24,410 nucleotides of DNA. Origin: Flavobacteriaceae bacterium UBA4166. GTDB taxonomy: Bacteria; Bacteroidota; Bacteroidia; Flavobacteriales; Flavobacteriaceae. Shown here piece after piece: positions 15,281 to 21,989 of the stretch (positions are counted from its first letter, which is position 1; every line of letters begins with the position of its first letter). The notes beneath the pieces are model-generated. The model was not told the DNA's origin, made no database searches, and saw only the letters and a program-made list of their open reading frames with translations. The position numbers and the translations under genes are program-made. Where the stretch lies: the NCBI GenBank assembly GCA_002379985.1, contig DFVG01000009.1, positions 1-24,410 of the forward strand. Reading direction: 5' to 3'.

Positions 15281-16793
15281 CATTGACGAAAGCAACCCAA
15301 TCAGAAAATTTTGATTCATCCATCACTTTTTCCATCTTAACCTGCCCTCCCTTTTTCTTGTTAGCCCCACTCCATTCGTAGAAAACATCTGGAGAAACGG
15401 TATAAACGCGCACGCCTTTTAACGCTTTATTTCGAGCGACTTTATAATTTTTATTTGCTTGTTGAAGGCGATTATCAAGCGCTTCGGAAAGCTTTGCCGC
15501 TGCGATGTTGGTATTTGTCCCAAGATACCAATGGTGATAAAAGTCATTTCCTTCTTGTACGGCAGAGACCGTAAACTCAGGGATCTCGATATCAAATTCT
15601 TGTTCTAATTCTTGTAATGCAGCTTCCATTTTATTGACCGAAAGTTGCGATCCCACTACGTTTAAGAAGAATTTCGTCCGACCTGTGATAACGATTTCCG
15701 CCTTTTCAACATCGGTAAATGCGATGGTATCTCCTATCAAATATCGCCATGCTCCGCTAACCGTGGAGATGATCAAAACATAATCGGTATCGGTGGTCAC
15801 TTCATTCAGGGAAAGTACTGGCGCGTCATCGGTTAACGAACCATCAGATAGGATATATTCAGGTTTGAATGGAACAAATTCAAAGTAAATTCCGTTGTCA
15901 ACTACCAATTTCATTGCCTGAGTTTCCGGTCGGTTTTGAAAGGCTAAGAATCCTTCCGAAGCCAAATAGGTATCAATAACGGTAATGGGTTTTCCCAACA
16001 ACTGATTAAAGCTTTTCTCATACGGTTGAAACGCCACACCACCGCTGGTGTACACTTGAAGGTTGGGCCAGATCTCATGAATATTGGCAGCATCATAATA
16101 GGAGATCACTTTTTTCAGCATGAGCTCCATCCAAGATGGAATTCCGCTAAGGGCACCAATATCCCACTCTCGGGCTCGTTCGGCAATGGTTTGTACCCGC
16201 TGATCCCAATCGTCAATTTTGGCAATTTCTTCACCGGGTTTATAATAGTTTTGAAACCAGAATGGAATGTTGCTCGCGCTAATCCCACTAATTTCTCCTT
16301 CCAAAAATTCGTCACGAGATTGCAGGTCGGTGGAGCTTCCTAACATCATAATCTCCTTCTCAAAAAAATCAGCGGGCAAGTCAAAATTGCTTAACGCTCC
16401 TACCTGCTTGATTCCGGTCGTTCTGATCGCTTCCAGCATGGCTTCCGTTACTGGAATGCGTTTGCTGGATTTCCCGGTGGTACCGCTACTAAGGGCAAAG
16501 TATTTTGGTTTACCCGGCCATGTAATATCTTCCATTCCTTCATGAACACGATGCCACCAGTCGGCTGTGATCTTATTGTAATCATGATACGGGATGGTTT
16601 CTGAAAAGGCACTTGTCATATCTTCCGATTCTAAAATCTTTTGAAAACCGTAATACTTACCAAAGGCGGTATCTTTTGCCGTTGATAATAAATGTTTGAG
16701 TACTTTTTGTTGCTCTTCGAAAGGAGTGCCTTCTGATACCACTGCATCTCGAAGGGCAATGGCTCCTTTTATAATAGTTCCTAACAGTGCCAT
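15270..16793 (-). CDS. GH3 auxin-responsive promoter family protein (acyl-acid amido synthetase-like)
   Basis: A 507-aa member of the ANL adenylating superfamily. Plant GH3 enzymes activate acids such as indole acetate or jasmonate with ATP and couple them to amino acids. The role of the bacterial homologues is largely unknown. Visible motifs are the phosphate-binding loop FALSSGTTGKSSKRIP (residues 99-114), a second ATP motif YTSGGVAFQPY, then LASEGF and the strand-loop VSGAWRYLIGDTIAF near the adenylate site. A longer frame reaching 16961 would run into the divergent rluF gene; the ATG at 16793 gives the usual bacterial N-terminus (MALLGTIIKGAIALRD). No signal peptide. It is divergent from rluF and convergent with the metallopeptidase; neither hints at a substrate. 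Confidence 0.88.
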   Translation of the reverse strand: MALLGTIIKGAIALRDAVVSEGTPFEEQQKVLKHLLSTAKDTAFGKYYGFQKILESEDMTSAFSETIPYHDYNKITADWWHRVHEGMEDITWPGKPKYFALSSGTTGKSSKRIPVTEAMLEAIRTTGIKQVGALSNFDLPADFFEKEIMMLGSSTDLQSRDEFLEGEISGISASNIPFWFQNYYKPGEEIAKIDDWDQRVQTIAERAREWDIGALSGIPSWMELMLKKVISYYDAANIHEIWPNLQVYTSGGVAFQPYEKSFNQLLGKPITVIDTYLASEGFLAFQNRPETQAMKLVVDNGIYFEFVPFKPEYILSDGSLTDDAPVLSLNEVTTDTDYVLIISTVSGAWRYLIGDTIAFTDVEKAEIVITGRTKFFLNVVGSQLSVNKMEAALQELEQEFDIEIPEFTVSAVQEGNDFYHHWYLGTNTNIAAAKLSEALDNRLQQANKNYKVARNKALKGVRVYTVSPDVFYEWSGANKKKGGQVKMEKVMDESKFSDWVAFVNATK

Positions 16794-16874
16794 GAGTTTT
16801 TTGTATGACCTCAAAATAACAATTTCAATGTGGATTCTTGAAGCCTTTAATGCAAGTTTAACGCTTTGGTAATT

Positions 16875-16884
16875 TGTATCTTTA
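16875..16884 (+). promoter_or_regulatory. Promoter -7 element TGTATCTTTA, leaderless type
   Basis: TATCTTTA (16877-16884) lies 5 nt before the ATG at 16890, which places the predicted start of transcription at the start codon. It is identical over ten bases to the elements at 9407 and 23213. It argues against the in-frame upstream ATG at 16866. Confidence 0.55.
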
Positions 16885-16889
16885 CTGCT

Positions 16890-17663
16890 ATGACACATCA
16901 TCCGGATTCCGTTCGAATAAATAAAGCGATCAGCGACAGCGGGTATTGCTCGCGAAGACAAGCAGACACCTTAATTGAAGAAGGCATTGTAACGATCAAT
17001 GGTACGGTAGCCACGCACGGTGACCGCGTGATGCCGGAAGATGATGTCAAGGTTTCTGGAAAAAAGATCCGTGAAAATGACACCTTAGTTTATATCATGC
17101 TCAATAAACCAGTAGGAATAACATGCACCACTGATCGACGCGTGAAAGGAAATGTGGTGGATTTTATTGATCATCAAGAACGGATATTTCACGTAGGGCG
17201 CTTAGACAAGCCCAGCGAAGGATTGTTATTAATGACCAATGATGGCGATATTGTAAATAAAATTTTACGTGCCGGAAACCAGCATGATAAGGAATATATT
17301 GTGACGGTAGATCGGCCCATTACCAAAGATTTTATTGAGCGAATGAGCAACGGCATTCCAATATTAGACACGGTTACCAAAAAATGCGAAGTAGAACAAT
17401 TGAGTCGGTTTGTCTTTCGAATTGTGTTGGTACAGGGCTTAAATCGACAAATTAGGAGAATGTGCGAATATTTAGGATACGAAGTACAGCAGCTTAAACG
17501 TATTCGTATTATGAACTTATCGTTGGGAACGTTACCCGTGGGAAAATGGCGTGATCTTACTACAAAAGAAATTAATGATCTAAAATCTCTTGTCGCCTCT
17601 TCTAAAAACACACCGCAAGCAGAGCGCACTCAACATACCGGTGGAAAGCGGCAGCGGCGTTAA
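16890..17663 (+). CDS. rluF: 23S rRNA pseudouridine synthase, RluF-like (RsuA family)
   Basis: A 257-aa pseudouridine synthase that isomerises uridine in rRNA. An N-terminal S4 RNA-binding domain covers about residues 8-55 (RINKAISDSGYCSRRQADTL is its hallmark). The catalytic domain has the KPVGITCT strand (residues 73-80), the active-site GRLDKPSEGLLLM with D106, and the LNRQIRRMCEYLGYEV block that marks the RsuA/RluB/RluE/RluF group. The relaxed GITCTTD sequence and overall pattern fit RluF, which modifies U2604 (E. coli numbering) of 23S rRNA; RluB is the main alternative. A basic tail (HTGGKRQRR) may aid RNA binding. The start at 16890 follows its promoter directly. The upstream frame from 16866 would precede the transcript. 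Confidence 0.85.
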   Translation: MTHHPDSVRINKAISDSGYCSRRQADTLIEEGIVTINGTVATHGDRVMPEDDVKVSGKKIRENDTLVYIMLNKPVGITCTTDRRVKGNVVDFIDHQERIFHVGRLDKPSEGLLLMTNDGDIVNKILRAGNQHDKEYIVTVDRPITKDFIERMSNGIPILDTVTKKCEVEQLSRFVFRIVLVQGLNRQIRRMCEYLGYEVQQLKRIRIMNLSLGTLPVGKWRDLTTKEINDLKSLVASSKNTPQAERTQHTGGKRQRR

Positions 17664-17671
17664 AAAAAGAA

Positions 17672-17699
17672 ACCGCAGGCCGATTGAGTAGCCTGCGGT
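17672..17699 (-). terminator. Terminator between convergent rluF and hsp20 genes
   Basis: A 9-bp GC-rich stem (ACCGCAGGC at 17672-17680 with GCCTGCGGT at 17691-17699) has a 10-nt loop. On the minus strand it is followed by a T-rich run (complement of 17661-17671), so it mainly ends the hsp20 transcript. On the plus strand the hairpin could also act weakly for rluF. Confidence 0.85.
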
Positions 17700-17731
17700 C
17701 ATTTCAACTAACTAACCAAATTAAATTTCAA

Positions 17732-18166
17732 TTATGAAATCTCAACCATTTTTTTAAGAGCGGGTTGCTCTTCTACTTTTGGAAGCGTAATTCGAAGAAT
17801 TCCATCTTCGTACGCCGCCTTAATTTCATCAACATTCACTGTTTCAGGTAATGTGAAAGAGCGGGAAAAACGTCGGTAACTAAACTCTTTTCTAGTGTAG
17901 TGCGTTTCGTCTTTTGTTTCTTCGGAAACCTCTTGGTTTTCAAGACTTGAGGAGATCTGTAACTTGTTGTCTTCCACCTCAATAGCGAAATGCTCTTTCT
18001 TCATTCCGGGCACAGCCAATTCAATTACAAAATTCGTATTTTTTTCCTGAATATTGACTGCAGGAATGCTAAATTTTTCATAATTGCCCACATCCAGTCG
18101 ATTTTCTACAAAAAGATCATCAAATATTGATGGGAACCACGGTGTTGTTTTCTTCACTAAATTCAT
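17732..18166 (-). CDS. Small heat-shock protein, Hsp20/alpha-crystallin family
   Basis: A 144-aa ATP-independent chaperone that holds unfolding proteins in large oligomers. The alpha-crystallin domain spans about residues 35-135. It includes FVIELAVPGMKKEHFAIEV at the start, the SRSFTLPETV strand, and the diagnostic AAYEDGILRITLPK at 117-130 (A-x-x-x-G-x-L form). The N-terminal region (WFPSIFDDLF) is typical of bacterial class A proteins. The C-terminus ends soon after the domain, without an obvious IxI motif. The gene is monocistronic, closed by its own terminator. Its upstream region holds a sigma-54-like element at the right distance and a 13-bp inverted repeat, so it is probably under dedicated stress control. 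Confidence 0.95.
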   Translation of the reverse strand: MNLVKKTTPWFPSIFDDLFVENRLDVGNYEKFSIPAVNIQEKNTNFVIELAVPGMKKEHFAIEVEDNKLQISSSLENQEVSEETKDETHYTRKEFSYRRFSRSFTLPETVNVDEIKAAYEDGILRITLPKVEEQPALKKMVEIS

Positions 18167-18215
18167 ATGTTCAAAAATTTTAAAATGAGACTTTCTTTGT
18201 TTTGATAGCAGTATT

Positions 18216-18230
18216 GCAATTTAAAGACCA
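18216..18230 (-). promoter_or_regulatory. Sigma-54-like -24/-12 element upstream of hsp20
   Basis: Read on the minus strand, 18230 to 18216 gives TGGTCTTTAAATTGC, followed by AA in the flanking DNA going upstream on the plus strand order. The GG and GC dinucleotides have the exact sigma-54 spacing (TGG-N8-TTGC). Transcription would start about 12 nt downstream, near 18205, leaving a leader of some 38 nt before the hsp20 ATG. The middle of the -24 box is not the consensus GCAC, and no TAnnTTTG element is seen here. Confidence 0.4.
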
Positions 18231-18241
18231 ATACTATTTTG

Positions 18242-18288
18242 CAGACATTTTGACGTATTTTATAGTGAAAACCAAGTCAAAATGTCTG
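18242..18288. repeat. Perfect 13-bp inverted repeat in hsp20/DUF2254 control region
   Basis: The left arm CAGACATTTTGAC (18242-18254) and right arm GTCAAAATGTCTG (18276-18288) are exact reverse complements separated by 21 bp. The arm centres are 34 bp apart, a little over three helical turns. They lie upstream of both divergent genes and are a candidate operator pair or activator-binding site. A 13-bp perfect match is unlikely by chance in a window of this size. Confidence 0.7.
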
Positions 18289-18378
18289 TATTTATGTTTT
18301 TTTCGATGATATTTAATTGAATTTTAAGAACACTAGGCTAGAATTATCGCTACTTTCGTTATAACCAATCGCTAGTGC

Positions 18379-19665
18379 ATGACCAGACTCTTTACGAAAC
18401 TCACTACGTTCTTTACTAGTATTCGAAGCAAAATCGCTTTTTACCCAACGGTCATATCGCTTGGGGGCTTCATTTTAACGTTTCTTATGAAAGCCTTGGA
18501 GAACAGTGGGATTTCTAAGCATTTGCAAGAAGTTCTTCCCCAGATTGTTTTAGAGGATGGAGATACGGCACTCACTATTTTAAGCGCGTGTATTGGCGGA
18601 CTCATTTCGATGATGGTGTTCAGTTTTTCTATGGTGATGTTATTGCTGAGTCAGGCTTCTAGTAATTTTTCACCAAGATTGTTGCCGGGGCTCATTTCAG
18701 ATCGCACCCATCAAATAATTCTTGGGACCTATTTGGCAACAATTCTATATAACATTATTATTCTCTTAGGGATAGAGCCGGACGACAAAACTTATGCGCT
18801 TCCGGGCTTGTCGATACTGTTGGGGATCATCTTAACGATCATGTGCTTATGTGCCTTTATTTACTTCATTCACAACATATCGCAAAGCATTCAAATCAAT
18901 AATATTTTAGATACGATATATCAAAAATCGATCGATCGCTTAGAGTTGATCATTTCAAAAGAAGAAGAGAAGGATTCGGACCTTATCAATAGCTTTCCTG
19001 AAACCAAAGATTGGCATTCCTACTCGGTGCATGGCAGTGGTTATTTTCAGAATATCTCATTAAAGAATATTATGGATATTGCCGAAGCGCACGATACACG
19101 AATTTACATTTGCCAACCGAAAGGCCTTTTTGTCCTGAAAAATGTTCCCTTTTTATATTCCGAAAAAGAATTAGAAGAAGAGACCATCGATGCGCTCTTG
19201 AGCAACATAAATTTCGCCAGAGGAGAATTGGTTGAAGACAATTATATCCTCGCCTTTAAGCAGATGACTGAAATTGCCGTAAAAGCGATGTCACCGGGCG
19301 TCAACGATCCCGGAACCGCTATTAATGCCATCGACTATCTCACCGAACTATTTTCTTTGAGGATGAAAAAACGAGATAGCGGCGTCTTGGTGAGGGACGG
19401 AAAAGCACCATTAAAGATCGCTACCGTTAATTTTAAAGAACTGCTCTATTTTACTATGGCGTCATTGCGCAGGTATTGTAGCAGTGATCCTATTATTGTC
19501 CATAAACTCGTGGGAATGCTCCGATATTTAATCGAGCAGGATGGAAAAGAGGAGCACTATAAGGAAACGCTTAAAAATGAATTAGAGATCCTTCTAAAAG
19601 CCGCCAACGAAGCATTGACAGCAACTGTTGATAAAGAACGATTAGAAGCGGTTAGGATTTCTTAA
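18379..19665 (+). CDS. DUF2254 family membrane protein
   Basis: A 428-aa inner-membrane protein of the uncharacterised DUF2254 family. Four membrane segments lie near residues 20-40, 65-91, 112-131 and 142-166. A long cytoplasmic C-terminal domain of about 260 residues follows, containing the family-typical block EIAVKAMSPGVNDPGTAINAIDYL. The first loop carries acidic residues (VLEDGDTALTILSA), and the segment FSFSMVMLLLSQASSNFSPRLLP is also well conserved in the family. The upstream TACTTTCG at 18351-18358 is a one-mismatch -7 candidate 20 nt before the ATG. It shares its control region with hsp20 in the opposite direction, which may point to stress-linked expression. The stop overlaps the converging gene by 3 nt. 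Function unknown. Confidence 0.85.
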   Translation: MTRLFTKLTTFFTSIRSKIAFYPTVISLGGFILTFLMKALENSGISKHLQEVLPQIVLEDGDTALTILSACIGGLISMMVFSFSMVMLLLSQASSNFSPRLLPGLISDRTHQIILGTYLATILYNIIILLGIEPDDKTYALPGLSILLGIILTIMCLCAFIYFIHNISQSIQINNILDTIYQKSIDRLELIISKEEEKDSDLINSFPETKDWHSYSVHGSGYFQNISLKNIMDIAEAHDTRIYICQPKGLFVLKNVPFLYSEKELEEETIDALLSNINFARGELVEDNYILAFKQMTEIAVKAMSPGVNDPGTAINAIDYLTELFSLRMKKRDSGVLVRDGKAPLKIATVNFKELLYFTMASLRRYCSSDPIIVHKLVGMLRYLIEQDGKEEHYKETLKNELEILLKAANEALTATVDKERLEAVRIS

Positions 19666-20060
19666 TTGTAGTAGGTCTTAAAAATACCTATTAACTCGTT
19701 CGCGGGAATCACATGATTTTCTATTTCCTGCGTTCGATTGAGAATACGATCTACGGCTCCGGGCCTAATTCCGAGTTTGATTCCAAATTCGCGCAACAAC
19801 AACACTTCACTCTCGTGTACTTCACGATCAACGTTCATTAATAACACCAATTTATGGAAGTGAACAATCCGATCCATTTCGCTAGCGATCGGTTGGGAGT
19901 CCACTGGATGTTCTAAGAGATGTTCTACTTCCGCTTCGGAAACTTCCATCCGTTTCGCCATCCGAAGAATAAAATCATACTCTTCATTTTTAAGCGTATT
20001 ATCGGCAAAAGCCAAAGCGATCAGATCACTTAATAACCCATACTTCTTCTGTGTATCCAT
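19662..20060 (-). CDS. TerB-like helical domain protein
   Basis: A 132-aa, probably all-helical cytoplasmic protein. The pattern LIALAFADNTLKNEEYDFI, then a HKLVLLMNVDREVHESEVLLLREFGIKLG segment, fits the TerB/DjlA-type fold. In that fold two acidic helices of similar form (A.AD..L...E and V..D..VH..E) bind metal ions. TerB proteins were first tied to tellurite resistance, but single-domain versions like this have no proven role, so the resistance label should not be taken literally. The gene stands alone: a strong terminator lies between it and the upstream gene, and it converges on the DUF2254 gene with a shared TTAA. No signal peptide or membrane segment is present. Confidence 0.65.
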   Translation of the reverse strand: MDTQKKYGLLSDLIALAFADNTLKNEEYDFILRMAKRMEVSEAEVEHLLEHPVDSQPIASEMDRIVHFHKLVLLMNVDREVHESEVLLLREFGIKLGIRPGAVDRILNRTQEIENHVIPANELIGIFKTYYN

Positions 20061-20072
20061 GCCTGCAAAAAT

Positions 20073-20105
20073 AAAAAATCCCGGGTGATGAGACCGGGAT
20101 TTTTT
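20073..20105 (-). terminator. Rho-independent terminator (bidirectional shape)
   Basis: A 12-bp stem (AAAAAATCCCGG, 20073-20084, with CCGGGATTTTTT, 20094-20105) encloses a 9-nt loop. T-rich ends are found on both strands. It ends the minus-strand transcript of the small secreted protein gene before the TerB-like gene. Confidence 0.92.
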
Positions 20106-20121
20106 TTCATTCGTTGCAAGC

Positions 20122-20457
20122 TTAACTTTTTGAGGTCAATCGGATGGGAACCTTATACTCCTTTCCGGTTTCGAAGTCGCTTGTCACTTTTTGATAATTT
20201 AAGCGCGACTTGACATAGCGCTCTAACTGTTCGTTTTCAGTTTTTACGCATAGCACCACAATTTCATTTTCTTCATTAACGATGAAACTTACAAAAGCAG
20301 CTTCGTCGTCAATTACCAGGAAATGGGGATTTTTCAGTAGTTCTCCAATAGTTTCAGAAGGAATCGCGTTACTTTTTGAAATTGGGTTGGTTGCAAATGC
20401 GGTAAGGGTCGTGGCCAATAACATCCCGGCCAAAAGGATTGATTGAAAGGTTTTCAT
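20122..20457 (-). CDS. Small secreted protein of unknown function
   Basis: A 111-aa exported protein. The signal peptide (MKTFQSILLAGMLLATTLTAFA) has a charged N-region, a hydrophobic core and an Ala-x-Ala site near residue 22. The mature part of about 88 aa contains AAFVSFIVNEENEIVVLCV followed by ERYVKSRLNYQKV and a final KEYKVPIRLTSK. That order of a strand, a helix and a second strand recalls the C-terminal domain of TonB-type proteins, which is an inference from pattern only. A longer frame starts at 20484 (nine more residues with KRK) but spoils the signal peptide, so I chose ATG 20457. It has its own terminator and no operon partner. Similar small secreted proteins are common in Flavobacteriaceae, without a known role. 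Confidence 0.75.
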   Translation of the reverse strand: MKTFQSILLAGMLLATTLTAFATNPISKSNAIPSETIGELLKNPHFLVIDDEAAFVSFIVNEENEIVVLCVKTENEQLERYVKSRLNYQKVTSDFETGKEYKVPIRLTSKS

Positions 20458-20568
20458 AATTTTTCGTTTTAAGATTGATAACACTTAAAAGACGAGCAAC
20501 GAACCTTGAATGTTACGGTCACTAAATTTCTTTAACAATTTATTAACCTTTGAATATCAATCAACTAA

Positions 20569-20597
20569 AAAAGCCCCGAAATAAATTCGAGGCTTTT
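20569..20597 (-). terminator. Terminator after sucC
   Basis: On the minus strand AAAAGCCTCGAA (20597-20586) pairs with TTCGGGGCTTTT (20580-20569) through one T-G wobble, with a 5-nt loop and a T run beyond. It lies 21 nt past the sucC stop. Confidence 0.88.
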
Positions 20598-20617
20598 CTT
20601 TACTATTTCTGCTACTG

Positions 20618-21808
20618 TTAGCTCAGTACTTTTTGTACTTTATCTGCAGCTTCTTGGAATTCGACGGCACTCTGTACATCGAGTCCGCTATTATCGATCA
20701 ATTCTTTGGCAATATCAGCGTTTGTCCCTTGCAGACGAACAATGATCGGCACATCAATATTCTTCATGTTCTTGTAGGCATCTACGATTCCTTGAGCGAC
20801 ACGGTCACAACGAACAATTCCGCCGAAAATATTGACCAAAATTGCTTTCACGTTCGGATCCTTCAGAATAAGATTGAAAGCCGCCTCAACACGTTCCGCG
20901 TCAGCGGTACCTCCTACATCTAAGAAGTTTGCAGGCTCTCCCCCCGCTTGCTTGATCAAGTCCATCGTCGCCATGGCAAGTCCGGCTCCATTCACCATAC
21001 ATCCTACGTTTCCGTCAAGATCTACATAATTCAAACCAACTTCTTTGGCTTCAACCTCTACCGGGTTTTCTTCCCGAACGTCGCGAAGGGCTGCATAATC
21101 TTTATGACGGAATAATGCGTTGTCATCAAGGGTCACTTTTGCATCCACGGCAATGATCTTATCATCACTTGTTTTGAGTATCGGATTGATCTCAAAAAGC
21201 GAAGAATCCGATTTCTCATAGGCAGTGTATAATGCCTGTACAAACTTGGTCATTTGCTTAAATGCTTGTCCGCTCAACCCTAAGTTAAACGCAACGCGAC
21301 GCGCTTGGAAGGGCAGCAATCCTGTGGCAGGATCAATCTCTTCTGTAAAAATCAAATGCGGAGTTTCTTCTGCTACGGTTTCAATATCCATTCCCCCTTC
21401 TGTAGAATACATGATCATGTTTCTACCATTCGAGCGATTTAGCAAGACACTCATATAATATTCTTCCGGCTCATTATCTCCGGGATAATACACATCTTCT
21501 GCCACCAATACTTGGTGTACTTTTTTACCTTCGGCACTGGTTTGTGGCGTTACCAAATTCATCCCGATGATTTCTTCGGAAATATCTGCTACTTCTTTAA
21601 TATTCTTTGCCAATTTTACACCGCCACCTTTTCCACGGCCCCCGGCATGAACTTGCGCTTTAATTACGTGCCAACCGGTTCCGGTTTCTTCGGTTAATTT
21701 CTTGGCAGCTTCTACGGCTTCATCCGGCGTAGTGGCAACGATGCCACGTTGAATTTGAACTCCAAAACTGTTTAGTATTTCTTTCCCTTGATATTCGTGT
21801 AGATTCAT
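20618..21808 (-). CDS. sucC: Succinyl-CoA synthetase (ADP-forming) subunit beta
   Basis: The beta subunit of the TCA-cycle enzyme that converts succinyl-CoA to succinate with nucleotide triphosphate formation; it pairs with an alpha subunit (SucD) that is not in this window. At 396 aa it has family length. The N-terminal ATP-grasp domain begins MNLHEYQGKEILNSFGV and holds the glycine-rich loop HAGGRGKGGG at residues 54-63, with metal-binding residues in the SLFEINPIL and VDAKVTLDDNA blocks. The C-terminal CoA-ligase domain has GCMVNGAGLAMATMDLIK, the FLDVGG motif and NIFGGIVRCDRVAQGI. The single-gene unit is bounded by its own promoter element and terminator. SucD is therefore encoded elsewhere, which is common in Bacteroidota. 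Confidence 0.98.
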   Translation of the reverse strand: MNLHEYQGKEILNSFGVQIQRGIVATTPDEAVEAAKKLTEETGTGWHVIKAQVHAGGRGKGGGVKLAKNIKEVADISEEIIGMNLVTPQTSAEGKKVHQVLVAEDVYYPGDNEPEEYYMSVLLNRSNGRNMIMYSTEGGMDIETVAEETPHLIFTEEIDPATGLLPFQARRVAFNLGLSGQAFKQMTKFVQALYTAYEKSDSSLFEINPILKTSDDKIIAVDAKVTLDDNALFRHKDYAALRDVREENPVEVEAKEVGLNYVDLDGNVGCMVNGAGLAMATMDLIKQAGGEPANFLDVGGTADAERVEAAFNLILKDPNVKAILVNIFGGIVRCDRVAQGIVDAYKNMKNIDVPIIVRLQGTNADIAKELIDNSGLDVQSAVEFQEAADKVQKVLS

Positions 21809-21831
21809 GAGTCGTTAATTTTTCCAGTACG

Positions 21832-21839
21832 CAAAAATA
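21832..21839 (-). promoter_or_regulatory. -7 promoter element of sucC (TATTTTTG)
   Basis: On the minus strand TATTTTTG (21839-21832) matches TAnnTTTG exactly, 23 nt before the sucC ATG, implying a leader of about 18-20 nt. No TTG is visible at the -33 spacing. The rest of the 21809-21989 gap, upstream of lysA, shows only a short CATGC/GCATG palindrome at 21932-21945. Confidence 0.6.
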
Positions 21840-21989
21840 AGAAATGCCCTTGTAATCGCCTATGCTTTTCGCGGATTATGTCCTGTTTTTACTGCGGAAA
21901 GGAAAAACTTAAAATTTTATCATATTCTTCACATGCTTTTGCATGATACGTTTTAATTTAGTTGGCTTATTTACAAACCAATCCAATTC

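Noticed and set aside
16794..16961. N-terminal extension of the GH3 gene to 16961 on the minus strand.
   Set aside because: It would run across the rluF promoter and first 24 codons and has no family-like sequence; ATG 16793 gives the normal start.
21932..21945. CATGC-TTTT-GCATG palindrome upstream of lysA as an operator or riboswitch stem.
   Set aside because: Five base pairs is within chance for AT-rich DNA, and no lysine riboswitch architecture surrounds it.
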